In this document: positions 9,201 to 16,552 of the stretch, one piece after another
How positions within the stretch are numbered: the stretch's first letter is position 1
How the letters are laid out: each line of letters starts with the position of its first letter
Source: CAYHGX01 sp964356355
Lineage (GTDB): Bacteria > Patescibacteriota > Gracilibacteria > UBA1369 > LOWO2-01-FULL-3
NCBI GenBank assembly: GCA_964356355.1
Contig: CAYHGX010000005.1
Location: forward strand, 24,682-88,681
Direction: 5' to 3'
DNA length: 64,000 bases
Position numbers and translations under genes: made by a program
The notes under the pieces: model-generated
What the model was told of the DNA's origin: nothing
Database searches by the model: none
What the model saw: the letters and a program-made list of their open reading frames with translations, nothing else

Positions 9201-11311
9201 TGATTGGTGACGGTAAGCGTCACGTCGTATTTTCCGGGTTTTTTAATGCCGTCATAATCCAGAATTCCGTTTGAAGACTCAGTTGTGTAGCCATTACTTA
9301 TTGTCCATTTATATTTTTCGATGAGTTTAGTGCCGCTCGCATCAAGATGAATGCCATTGCCGCTCTTGGCGTCCTCGAGAGTTATTGAGACTGTCCGCAA
9401 ATTGGACTCAAGGAAGTCTCCATTGTAGGCCATAATATCGATAGGATCGCGAGACCCAGCCTTCATGGTAAGGTTAATTTTATTTGTAGGTGGGCGTACC
9501 TTAATGGTTACAACGCTAATACCCGGCGCAAATTTCGTGGCATCGTTGGAGTTGATTTTTACTGCCGCCGTGTAGGTACCGGGCTGATCGAAGCGACAAC
9601 GTTTTGCGGTGTTGCTAACATATGAAGCCTGTTCTTCTGCTGGAATGCCGGTGAGGTCACAACTAACGCCTGGTGAGTTAATCACCTTGTTGCCACCTTC
9701 GTTGGCTGGATCATAGTTAAATAATCCTGAAATCGTCCTTGCGCCTCCTATGTCCCAGACGATATTACTTTGACCATTTATGCTGCCTCCTGCAGGGTCG
9801 GAGCTACCAACGGTATCAAAAACTACTGTTAGTGGTGCTGCTCCCTCTACCACATTGGCACTTAATCTGGCCTGAACAAATTGTAGATTGGCCAGTTCAT
9901 CATATAATATCGAATGTTGCTTTAAGCCTTCAATCAGTAGTCCGCCAATTATATCAATGCTGGATTGAGAGTCTACGGTCCAAGCTTTTATATTTTGGAG
10001 AAGACCACCAGTCACCGCTGAGACTGTGTAAATATTTGGATTATCGCGATCGGCTAATTCGGCAGTGTATCCATAGGCTGTTGCGCCCTTCATTATTTCG
10101 TAGGCTTTATTTGCATTACCGTCCTTTATCGCCTGGATATTCGAAAAGGACGAATAAATCTGTTCTAGTCGTTTAAATATTTCCTCAAGTTGTTTGCTAT
10201 AGTCTGCAGCAATGGGCTGAATGATTCCGTAGATATTAGGCAAAACCTCCTGCCTCAAGGGAGTACCTGCTTCATTTGCATGAATCGATGTGTAAGCCTG
10301 TTGAACCATATTCCACTTCTCGTAGAGACCAACCTGATAGGTGTCCTTATAGTGCTTTTTCTCCTTACAGTACCAATCTCTAAATTTCTCTCCATTGTAG
10401 GCCGCCCTAAATTCATCGGCAAAAGTCTTTTCGTCATCGCCAATGTCCTCCCTGGAGCAGTAGGACATTTTTCCGTCATTGCCGAGTTTCACAAGGTCTG
10501 TGTCGGTGAGAATCTGGATGGAATCAAGGTCGGTGGCGATAGATCTGATTAATTCATTAATACGTGCCTCAGCCACAGTAAAGGCCTGCAGCTTTGATTT
10601 AATGGTTGTTAATTTGCTTTGAACACTGATTAGGAAGTTAACAATGCTGGTTTTTGGAGGCAAGCTTTTTGGGTTCAAGGATTCCTTTTCGGCGTCATTT
10701 TTGATATTCTGTAGATCTTCGGAAGTTTCAGAAAGAAACTTAAAGCCATTGAAAATCTCAACGGCAAGCGACCGGACCTCCTCTGCTGAGGCGTTGAAGG
10801 CACCGCTACTTTTCCCCGTTGATCCCATAGATGAATTACCATCCACTCCCCCACCAGCACCCTTAATAACCGTATTAACAAAAGCATAAGACCCCATAAC
10901 TATCAAAAGCCCCACTACTGCGTAGCCGATGGCCTTTTTGGCAGTGCCCGTCTGGTCGTCATTGCCTCCGGAGATCACATAAAGCACGCCGGCATAGATA
11001 ATTATAATGACAGCAATTAAGCCCAGGAAGCCAAGGGCGAAGTTCACAATTCTAATAACGAAACCTTTTAGATCGGAAGAGGAGGTAATTGCCGTGTCAT
11101 AGCCATCTGGAGTAAGCTGAGCCAATTGTCCCTCGTACTGTGTGAAAGATAATCCTTGATCCCCGGTTTTAAACATTTCACCAGCGGCCTTGCCGGCATC
11201 AGCCCAAAATCCAGCATTGGCAACCGGCACAGTTGCTGCGAAAATCGAAAAAACAGCTGTAACAAGCAGCAATTTTAATAAATGTTTTTTTATTTTTAGG
11301 ATGAGGGGCAT
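6275..11311 (-). CDS. Giant protein: VirB2/T4SS-pilin-like hairpin plus many PKD-like domains
   Basis: The 1678 residues comprise a signal peptide (1-33), a pilin-like pair of membrane helices (about 87-113 and 127-147) separated by the short polar loop SGGNDDQTGTAKK, a helical region (about 165-480), then a chain of roughly eleven PKD or PKD-like Ig domains to the C-terminus. Two of these carry an inserted acidic DSDGDGIKDND loop, and the last region has TNGNGIPNDDED. Both resemble thrombospondin-3-type calcium sites. The N-terminal hairpin matches the modules in the two genes upstream. The likely picture is a membrane pilin-like base with a long extracellular stalk. It has 23-base and 9-base gaps to its operon neighbours. 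Confidence 0.85.
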   Translation of the reverse strand: MPLILKIKKHLLKLLLVTAVFSIFAATVPVANAGFWADAGKAAGEMFKTGDQGLSFTQYEGQLAQLTPDGYDTAITSSSDLKGFVIRIVNFALGFLGLIAVIIIIYAGVLYVISGGNDDQTGTAKKAIGYAVVGLLIVMGSYAFVNTVIKGAGGGVDGNSSMGSTGKSSGAFNASAEEVRSLAVEIFNGFKFLSETSEDLQNIKNDAEKESLNPKSLPPKTSIVNFLISVQSKLTTIKSKLQAFTVAEARINELIRSIATDLDSIQILTDTDLVKLGNDGKMSYCSREDIGDDEKTFADEFRAAYNGEKFRDWYCKEKKHYKDTYQVGLYEKWNMVQQAYTSIHANEAGTPLRQEVLPNIYGIIQPIAADYSKQLEEIFKRLEQIYSSFSNIQAIKDGNANKAYEIMKGATAYGYTAELADRDNPNIYTVSAVTGGLLQNIKAWTVDSQSSIDIIGGLLIEGLKQHSILYDELANLQFVQARLSANVVEGAAPLTVVFDTVGSSDPAGGSINGQSNIVWDIGGARTISGLFNYDPANEGGNKVINSPGVSCDLTGIPAEEQASYVSNTAKRCRFDQPGTYTAAVKINSNDATKFAPGISVVTIKVRPPTNKINLTMKAGSRDPIDIMAYNGDFLESNLRTVSITLEDAKSGNGIHLDASGTKLIEKYKWTISNGYTTESSNGILDYDGIKKPGKYDVTLTVTNQLGVSDSKVFTIEVGSLAAILKANPTNEAFVGQNVILDASESHSDLGKIVSYEWLITAKNIQKAPPEVQAKIAKDYPFKASGANLRTLTHQFKYQLDYDIQVIVSDGSSEDKTAIISDYKVSSKPPVALFNYSTPKPNQPATVAFDGSSSFDPDNNNDNSFSYLWTIKPEGKWKLDEGDVANGLTTSTPTVKFLEKGDYDVTLKVVDNLKQEEFTELTKKIKIDNILDVAWAPTQEVTSIMATEGEGKGKAHMDFNVLSDNAIAYEVDFGDGNNSNGDLHNTAIIPHDYLQAGKYNVKVTVYDAEDNSTTITRNIFIGGGDKPVAKITLKMNDAVISDFSQPVKVNKKDILAFDAEASKNTDGTGRDLVYSWDFGDTGKSSSRLENHKFKELSPLDPGYYTVRLTVTDKDDAKKTDTDEIQIDVVNSPPRFSSIQAIPVAISGALVTPVTVQVRAYGAEDIDGEITEYKWWYFDVDDPSEPLGIQITKTPNAQLIIGTRGKNGEKMKYGFGLEVVDSDNLSYSPDYQSMSESEISKVEVVNGPNELPVAKFSVNTTNAYAGDKVIFSSSSTDSDGQIKSYIWDTEGDGFYNNEPTTKATYEYIYSQKNTDGYNARLKVVDDKGGESISQPVRIYIDSLAKPPNAAFTFKVVDGSEGKKVKFTNHSEADPEAGAKIISYKWDFDTNSTAATSDSDGDGIKDNDVDSQAKDPERLFTGQGTFTVKLTITDDQGNTDQVVNTLTVPLSLPPTAAFTFKVVDGKVIFKNNSTSDSEHGAKVEKYIWDFDNASTLATADSDGDGIKDNDNNSTEFEPVYQYLLGGIYKVKLTVADNYGNKDFVVNSVDTNLVNPGDSTVTTDSSTIKDETKDVLETLRAMLTTDPMPDSDGIVYLPGTVGTVKFDFSKSIGTIAYYIIDKNIYFDTNGNGIPNDDEDFKTVFPGTWTTNYDQSWGKTTAKLTVKDIYGNEHSVNQEIKYK

Positions 11312-11334
11312 ATGTCGCTCGGAATTATAAGTTT

Positions 11335-12324
11335 TTAATTTGATTCTTGCAAATTTGGGTTGTTTGGATCCGGAAGCTTCACAAAAGTGGACACGATTGC
11401 AAAACTACCAAAAGCAAGTAGAAGTGCCACCAGAGCGCCAATTACGATTTTCTTCACCTTCTCGGTAGCCTCTTCATTGCCAGCAGAGACGACATACCTG
11501 TATCCACCATAAAATAGAGTAACAAAAGAAAAGAGTGCCACAAAGCCTGAAACGTAGTTCGTGAGCTGAATAAGTAGCTTCCGGCCTGCATTAACGTCTG
11601 GCAAGGCACTTCCGTTGTCTGGAAAAATTATCACCCTTACTACCAGCTCCACCAACCCAATAATTATCAATCCTGCCACGGCATATAGAATATGTGTTTT
11701 TGCTTTTCCGATGGCCTCTTCATCTCCTGCACTGCCTATCAAGGTGACTCCACGAATTACAATTACAAAAACTGCAATGGCTCCAATAAAGGCCTCTACA
11801 AAGCCCACTACTCCCCTGATCTGAGAAACGCTTTCCTGGGCGTACATCTGGGCTGTCGCCACGTTTTCAAAGGCATCGCCGTTTTCGCCAAAGAACATTT
11901 TTTTCACAACGACATCGGCAAGTTGAATTACTAATAGTCCAATTGTTCCATATATAAGAGTATCTTTATTTTCTTCTGCTTTTGATTCGTCCGAGGTGGA
12001 AATTAGGCGGATAGCTGAAACAATAATCATTACGAGGGCAATTCCGCTCATAAAGTAACGGAATAGATCGAGTGCAAATAAAATTGGACTTGAAACTATA
12101 TCGACTCCTTCTAGTGCAACCGGGGCGTCGGGATGAGTCGCTGCTGGGCCCGAAGTATAGTAATCGGGCAGGTTGGTCCCCTTTCCTATCTCTATCAATC
12201 TTTCTCCTGGCGTTTGCGTTGAGGATCCCGTTGCCTGGGCGTAAGTAAGGGTATTGGCATGTAACACAAGTACGAACGCGGTAAGTACTAAAGATGCTCC
12301 GAGTTTTACTAAAAATCTCTTCAT
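11335..12324 (-). CDS. Membrane protein with three tandem pilin-like helical hairpins
   Basis: The 329 residues comprise a signal peptide (1-30) and then three repeats of one unit: membrane helix, short polar loop of the type SAGDEEAIGKAK, second membrane helix. The loops read ISTSDESKAEENK, IGSAGDEEAIGKAK and VVSAGNEEATEKVKK, spaced by 80-90 residues. This is the pattern of the small VirB2/TrbC or CPR 'T4SS_pilin' proteins, which normally contain one hairpin. Here three are fused in one chain. It lies one base downstream of a second protein of the same design and 23 bases upstream of the giant PKD protein. The family assignment is by pattern only. Confidence 0.8.
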   Translation of the reverse strand: MKRFLVKLGASLVLTAFVLVLHANTLTYAQATGSSTQTPGERLIEIGKGTNLPDYYTSGPAATHPDAPVALEGVDIVSSPILFALDLFRYFMSGIALVMIIVSAIRLISTSDESKAEENKDTLIYGTIGLLVIQLADVVVKKMFFGENGDAFENVATAQMYAQESVSQIRGVVGFVEAFIGAIAVFVIVIRGVTLIGSAGDEEAIGKAKTHILYAVAGLIIIGLVELVVRVIIFPDNGSALPDVNAGRKLLIQLTNYVSGFVALFSFVTLFYGGYRYVVSAGNEEATEKVKKIVIGALVALLLAFGSFAIVSTFVKLPDPNNPNLQESN

Positions 12325-12325
12325 A

Positions 12326-13288
12326 TTATTGGGCTATGGCCTGGATATCTTCTAAGCGACCAGCTAAAACGGTACTAACAAGAGCAAATGCGCCATAAAC
12401 AATCACTATCCCACCAATTGAGGCAAAAATTATACGCTTTGCGCGCTCTACGGCTGTGTCTTCGCCTCCTGCGGTGGCATACATAACTCCGCCAATCAAC
12501 AACATGAGTACAGCTGCAGGACCAACAAAACTCACAACAAGATTAGTAATTCCTACTATTTGCTCAACTCCAGCTTTGGCATCGGAATACGGATGAGCTC
12601 CAGTAATGCCAGAATAGGAGGTTTTATCAATTTTATAGAAGACCTTATTAATAAATACATCTCCAAGATAAACCAGAACCAATCCTGACAAACTATACAT
12701 AATGCTTTTTTTGTGCTTCGCTGTAGTCTCCTCATTTCCACCGGCTGTTATCAATTTCGCTGCGGACCGGACAATCATTACCACGGCGTATGAACCGATC
12801 ACGTATTTCACAAAGGTCACAAATATCTCCACTTGCTTATCAAAAAGATGTACCCGCTGAAGAATGCTCTGTGGGCTACCAAAAAGAGTATCTTTGCGCA
12901 TATCAAAAATAGCAGCAACATCTTGGGACATACTGATCATCACGAAGGCGATAATACTATAAATGATGCCGCGAGTAGCTCTGGAGACCTCTTCTTCGTT
13001 GCCACTTGCCGTAATAAGGGTGAAGCCCATCAAACTAATAAAAAGCAAACCAATTACGCCTGTGAGCACTTTTACATATGGCAAAACTCCATTAATCACA
13101 AATTCAACTACTGCCTGCTGCCCTTCTCCTGACCCTATGTCCGGAGTGGGAATTTGAGCAGATTTATAAATACCATATGCACTATCCGGCATAGGCAAAG
13201 AGCTTGCCAAAGCCATGTTTCCAATTAAGACGGCCGAAACCGCCATGATCGCTAGAAACTGCAGTGCTGTTTTTAGAATTTGTTTCAT
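12326..13288 (-). CDS. Membrane protein with three tandem pilin-like helical hairpins (operon leader)
   Basis: The 320 residues comprise a signal peptide (1-28) and three helix-loop-helix membrane units whose loops read ITASGNEEEVSRATR, ITAGGNEETTAKHKK and ATAGGEDTAVERAKR. It has the same architecture as its downstream neighbour, but the sequences differ enough to suggest an old duplication. It is the first gene of the eight-gene operon, 22 bases from a well-formed promoter and with almost no leader. No VirB4- or VirD4-type ATPase is present in this window, so a classical type IV secretion role cannot be inferred. Confidence 0.8.
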   Translation of the reverse strand: MKQILKTALQFLAIMAVSAVLIGNMALASSLPMPDSAYGIYKSAQIPTPDIGSGEGQQAVVEFVINGVLPYVKVLTGVIGLLFISLMGFTLITASGNEEEVSRATRGIIYSIIAFVMISMSQDVAAIFDMRKDTLFGSPQSILQRVHLFDKQVEIFVTFVKYVIGSYAVVMIVRSAAKLITAGGNEETTAKHKKSIMYSLSGLVLVYLGDVFINKVFYKIDKTSYSGITGAHPYSDAKAGVEQIVGITNLVVSFVGPAAVLMLLIGGVMYATAGGEDTAVERAKRIIFASIGGIVIVYGAFALVSTVLAGRLEDIQAIAQ

Positions 13289-13309
13289 TTTTATTTTAAT
13301 TTTCCCTAT

Positions 13310-13338
13310 ATTTTAGCATATTTCAGCCTTTTTCTCAA
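13310..13338 (-). promoter_or_regulatory. Promoter of the pilin/PKD envelope operon
   Basis: Read on the minus strand, TTGAGA (13338-13333) and TAAAAT (13315-13310) are separated by 17 bases. The -10 box ends 22 bases before the start codon at 13288. The transcript leader would be only about 15 bases, and no Shine-Dalgarno sequence is visible. Confidence 0.6.
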
Positions 13339-13372
13339 GCACAACAGTACAAAAGCGCTAAATTAAGTTCCC

Positions 13373-13401
13373 TTGCATTTCCAGACTATTATATGTACTA
13401 T
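13373..13401 (+). promoter_or_regulatory. Promoter upstream of secE
   Basis: TTGCAT and TACTAT are separated by 17 bases. It drives secE-nusG and lies back to back with the promoter of the divergent envelope operon. Confidence 0.5.
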
Positions 13402-13409
13402 GCACACAG

Positions 13410-13426
13410 AAGGCCAAGGCCTTTTT
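13410..13426 (+). terminator. Small hairpin with T-run in the secE leader (possible attenuator)
   Basis: AAGGC, loop CAAG, GCCTT, then TTT. It starts about 9 bases after the -10 box and ends before the secE start. The five-pair stem is short, so it may be an attenuator or a transcript-stabilising hairpin. Confidence 0.3.
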
Positions 13427-13451
13427 AGAGATATCAGAAAACCGTACTATT

Positions 13452-13646
13452 ATGAATGCAATCAAATCTTATGTTAAGCACAGCTTTGAAGAGCTGACAC
13501 GTGTTACTTGGCCAACTAAGGCCCAGGCAGTGAAGTTAACAATTATCGTTTTTGGTTTTTGTTTGGTAATGGCCTTTTTTCTTGGCTTTGTGGACTATGT
13601 TTTAACTTATGGTTATGACTTATTACTTAAGGCAGCAGCCAAATAA
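13452..13646 (+). CDS. secE: Preprotein translocase subunit SecE
   Basis: The protein has 64 residues with the SecE layout: an amphipathic N-terminal helix with EELTRVTWPTKAQA, the conserved W-P pair, followed by one membrane helix (about 27-52). SecE stabilises SecY in the inner-membrane translocon. The length is normal for the single-helix bacterial form. It is followed after 6 bases by nusG, the usual bacterial order secE-nusG-rplK-rplA. Confidence 0.93.
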   Translation: MNAIKSYVKHSFEELTRVTWPTKAQAVKLTIIVFGFCLVMAFFLGFVDYVLTYGYDLLLKAAAK

Positions 13647-13652
13647 ATCACT

Positions 13653-14198
13653 ATGGCACGACAAGTAGAAGGAACAGGTAGGCATTGGTATGTAATTCAC
13701 ACATACTCAGGATATGAGGACGCAGTAAAGGATGCTCTACTTCAGAGAATTGAGTCTTTGGGTATGCAGGATAATATTTTTGACGTTGTAGTTCCAAAGG
13801 AAACACAGATTGTTATTAAAAAAGGACAGCCTGTAACTGAGGAAAAGCGAATTTTTCCTGGTTATGTTTTGGTAGACATGGTTGTAACTGATGATAGCTG
13901 GTATGTGGTTCGAAACACTCCTAATGTAACTGGTTTCGTTGGGTCTGGTACAATTCCAGTTCCCGTTTCGCCTGAAGAGTGGAAGGTGATCAAGAGGCAT
14001 ATGGGGCAGGCCGAACCTAAATTTAAAATTGACTTTACTCTTACTGATAACGTTATCGTTCTTGATGGTCCGTTTGCGAATTATGATGGAATCATCAGTA
14101 ATATCGACGAAGAAAAGGGTAAGGTAAAGGTACTTATCACTATTTTCGGACGCGAAACACCAGTAGAGCTCGATTTTACTCAGATAAAAAAGAAGTAA
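13653..14198 (+). CDS. nusG: Transcription termination/antitermination factor NusG
   Basis: The 181 residues comprise an N-terminal NGN domain with WYVIHTYSGYE at residues 12-22 and PGYVLVDM, then a C-terminal KOW domain with GPFANYDGIISNIDEEKGKV. NusG binds RNA polymerase, reduces pausing, and links it to Rho or to ribosomal protein S10. It has standard length and position, 6 bases after secE. Confidence 0.96.
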   Translation: MARQVEGTGRHWYVIHTYSGYEDAVKDALLQRIESLGMQDNIFDVVVPKETQIVIKKGQPVTEEKRIFPGYVLVDMVVTDDSWYVVRNTPNVTGFVGSGTIPVPVSPEEWKVIKRHMGQAEPKFKIDFTLTDNVIVLDGPFANYDGIISNIDEEKGKVKVLITIFGRETPVELDFTQIKKK

Positions 14199-14272
14199 TA
14201 GGTCTCTAATTTATTGCATTTTTAAATGCTATCGCTTAAGCTGTTCCTGTTTGGTGTACCCTCTTAATTCCT

Positions 14273-15199
14273 ATGAGAAAGTTTACTGTTTTTACAGTGA
14301 TTCTAGCGATTACGGTGATTGTGACCGTGTCAGAAATGTTCGTAAACAATTATTTGCCTAGTCTACAGAGTGGAGAGAAAAAAGATCTTTCACTTACTCT
14401 TCCGGAGAGTCTTGATTTATCAAAAATCGTAAAAACAGATACTTTTGCTGCGGATGAGAATAGCGATGTAGACCCAACCCTCACGAACAAACTGGGTTCT
14501 GATGTAGTAAAGGAAAGCACCTCCACATTCGTAGATGAAACCAGTCCAACTCCAACCCCTATCGCTCCTGTCAAGAGTAAACCTGGCGAGTTGGCCAACC
14601 TGTATGACACCGACCCTACTTTCACGGGCTCATATGACAACGCTATTCCAGTTCCAGCTGATCAAACTGGAAAATCGCCAGTACCAACCGTTCCGGCAGT
14701 AACTGCAAACAGTAGTGGAAAGGCCGATGATTTTGAGGACCCAAACTACAGTGCCAGTGGCGTAAACGTGACTTTAAGGCAGGACCAAATAGAAAGTGCA
14801 GGTTTTTATAATGCATACATTGAATCAGAGGCTAGCGATGGAAAATTATTCAAGACGATTGATGTGCTTGATCTTTACGACACCCAGATGCAGAAATTTG
14901 TCATTCGCAGCAAAGAGGAAATGATGGCTAAGGCTTACATTTTCAGCGTTGGATCGAGTACTAAAATTGACGAGGTGTATCAATTGATCAAGTCTAGATG
15001 TGGACAAACCCCGCTTGTTACAATCAACGAAACAAATGGCTTTGGTAGTGAGAGTTTTTACATGAATGACTCAAGCAGAAGTAATACTGTGTTTTTGACT
15101 GTTCGAGTTGGGCAAGCTATTTATGCTTTTTCATACCCTAAAACCTATCATCAGCAGGTTAAAAACCTACTGCAGCTGATTACTTGGGAAATAGATTAA
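14273..15199 (+). CDS. Secreted or membrane-anchored hypothetical protein between nusG and rplK
   Basis: The 308 residues comprise an N-terminal hydrophobic helix (about 3-25, VFTVILAITVIVTVSEM), a low-complexity Ser/Thr/Pro/Asp linker (about 70-160), and a C-terminal globular domain of 140 residues with alternating strands and two Cys (one in SRCGQTP). It is therefore probably an extracytoplasmic protein on a signal anchor. It interrupts the normally adjacent nusG-rplK pair on the same strand. I do not recognise the C-terminal domain. Confidence 0.7.
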   Translation: MRKFTVFTVILAITVIVTVSEMFVNNYLPSLQSGEKKDLSLTLPESLDLSKIVKTDTFAADENSDVDPTLTNKLGSDVVKESTSTFVDETSPTPTPIAPVKSKPGELANLYDTDPTFTGSYDNAIPVPADQTGKSPVPTVPAVTANSSGKADDFEDPNYSASGVNVTLRQDQIESAGFYNAYIESEASDGKLFKTIDVLDLYDTQMQKFVIRSKEEMMAKAYIFSVGSSTKIDEVYQLIKSRCGQTPLVTINETNGFGSESFYMNDSSRSNTVFLTVRVGQAIYAFSYPKTYHQQVKNLLQLITWEID

Positions 15200-15219
15200 A
15201 TCTATACTTCGAAAAGGTT

Positions 15220-15247
15220 TTGACTTTTTGCGTAAAATCAGTAGAAT
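15220..15247 (+). promoter_or_regulatory. Promoter upstream of rplK
   Basis: TTGACT and TAGAAT are separated by 16 bases, about 45 bases before the rplK start. It would give rplK-rplA their own transcript, separate from secE-nusG. Confidence 0.5.
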
Positions 15248-15292
15248 ACTGCCAATTACGCGCTCGTTTTTTACTATTAATTTCCAATCAAC

Positions 15293-15718
15293 ATGGCGAA
15301 AGAAGTAACCAGAGTGATTAAACTGCAAATCCCTGCAGGAAAAGCTAATCCAGCTCCTCCAGTAGGTACTGCACTTGGTCCGGCCGGTGTAAATATTCAA
15401 GATTTCTGTACTCAGTTCAACAATCAAACTCGTGACATGGGAGATACTATTATCCCAGTAGAGATGACGGTTTATGATGATAGAAGTTTTACCTTTATCT
15501 TAAAGAGTCCTCCAGCTGCTGTACTTATCAAGAAGGCCATTTCTTTGGCTAAGGGCTCAGGAAAACCAAACAAAGAAAAGGTAGGAACAATTACTCGGGC
15601 TCAGCTTGAGGAAATTGCTAAGATCAAGATGGAAGATTTGAATGCTAACGACGTGGATGCTGCTGTGAAGATTATCAGCGGTACAGCTCGAAGCATGGGT
15701 GTGAAGGTGGAAGGCTAA
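15293..15718 (+). CDS. rplK: Large ribosomal subunit protein uL11
   Basis: The protein has 141 residues, the usual bacterial length. It shows the L11 signatures KLQIPAGKANPAPPVGTALG near the N-terminus and GTARSMGVKVEG at the C-terminus. L11 binds the GTPase-associated centre of 23S rRNA and contacts elongation factors. It is followed by rplA after a 94-base spacer that holds the L1 operator, unlike the short gap seen in many bacteria. Confidence 0.97.
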   Translation: MAKEVTRVIKLQIPAGKANPAPPVGTALGPAGVNIQDFCTQFNNQTRDMGDTIIPVEMTVYDDRSFTFILKSPPAAVLIKKAISLAKGSGKPNKEKVGTITRAQLEEIAKIKMEDLNANDVDAAVKIISGTARSMGVKVEG

Positions 15719-15770
15719 GCGAGCCCGTAGGGCGAGTTTTTGCATTCTGGATTTGAATTTTACTTATATC

Positions 15771-15799
15771 GTGGGAGGCCTTCGCGGCCGCTTGACCAC
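15771..15799 (+). promoter_or_regulatory. Ribosomal protein L1 autoregulatory mRNA site
   Basis: The RNA folds as outer stem GUGG/CCAC, a GAG internal loop, inner stem GCC/GGC with loop UUCGC, and the 7-base 3' internal loop CGCUUGA. This matches the known L1 recognition fold on 23S rRNA and on L1 operon mRNAs (GAG on one side, a longer purine-ending loop on the other). It sits 13 bases before the rplA start codon, so bound L1 would block its own translation. What is seen is the fold; the regulatory role is inferred. Confidence 0.65.
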
Positions 15800-15812
15800 T
15801 AACCAAAATACT

Positions 15813-16514
15813 ATGTCTAAACATGGAAAAAAGTATGAAGAGGCTGCAAAGCTAATCGTAAAAGATGTTCACACTCTTGATGAGGCAGTGGCTCTTTTGA
15901 AGAAGACTTCAGTAACTAAGTTTGATTCAAGCTGTGAGGTGCATTTCAATCTTGGAGTTGATCCTAAACAGGCTGATCAGAATATCCGTACAAGTGTAGG
16001 ACTGCCTCACGGTACAGGTAAGGATGTGAGAGTTGTGGCATTCGTAGGAGAAGAGCAGATCAAGGAGGCTAAAGAGGCCGGTGCTTCTGTTGCTGGTACC
16101 GAGGAATTAGTGGCGAAAATCGAGAGCGGTTGGTTAGAATTTGACGTGGCTGTTTCTACACCAGATCAGATGAAGGGACTTGGTAAGGTTGCTAAAATTC
16201 TTGGTCAAAAGAGACTGATGCCAAATCCAAAGGCTGGTACTGTGGCTCCAGATTTTGTTCGTGTAATTAAGGAACTAAAGCAGGGTAAAGTGGAACTTCG
16301 TGTGGATAAGGATGGAAACCTACACAATATTTTTGGTAAAGTTTCCTTCGGCGAAGATCAGCTTAAGGAGAACTTGAAGACTATTGTGAAAACAGTACTA
16401 GAAGTGAAGCCTTCTAGCTCAAAAGGAACTTACGTACGAAGTCTAGTGGTTACTACTACTATGGGTCCCGGCATCAAGCTTGACGCTAATGGGGCTATTG
16501 CTGAGAGCAAGTAA
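15813..16514 (+). CDS. rplA: Large ribosomal subunit protein uL1
   Basis: The ATG at 15813 gives 233 residues starting MSKHGKKYEEA, the typical L1 length and start; a longer frame to 15753 would run through the L1 operator and is rejected. L1 motifs include TSVGLPHGTGK and GKVAKILGQKRLMPNPKAGT. L1 forms the stalk near the ribosomal E site and represses its own mRNA. No rplJ or rplL follows. The next genes are convergent. Confidence 0.96.
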   Translation: MSKHGKKYEEAAKLIVKDVHTLDEAVALLKKTSVTKFDSSCEVHFNLGVDPKQADQNIRTSVGLPHGTGKDVRVVAFVGEEQIKEAKEAGASVAGTEELVAKIESGWLEFDVAVSTPDQMKGLGKVAKILGQKRLMPNPKAGTVAPDFVRVIKELKQGKVELRVDKDGNLHNIFGKVSFGEDQLKENLKTIVKTVLEVKPSSSKGTYVRSLVVTTTMGPGIKLDANGAIAESK

Positions 16515-16531
16515 TAAAACTTTGGTAACCG

Positions 16532-16552
16532 AGCTGTTAAATCAGCTTTTTT
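16532..16552 (+). terminator. Intrinsic terminator after rplA
   Basis: AGCTG, loop TTAAAT, CAGCT, then T6, 18 bases after the rplA stop. It overlaps the last codons of the convergent tmk. Confidence 0.6.

Noticed and set aside
794..13288. Classical type IV secretion system
   Set aside because: Only pilin-like membrane modules are present. No VirB4, VirB6/8/9/10 or VirD4 homologue was found in the window.
15753..15812. Longer start for rplA
   Set aside because: The extra 20 residues would be encoded by the L1 operator, and no L1 protein has this extension. The ATG at 15813 gives the standard protein.
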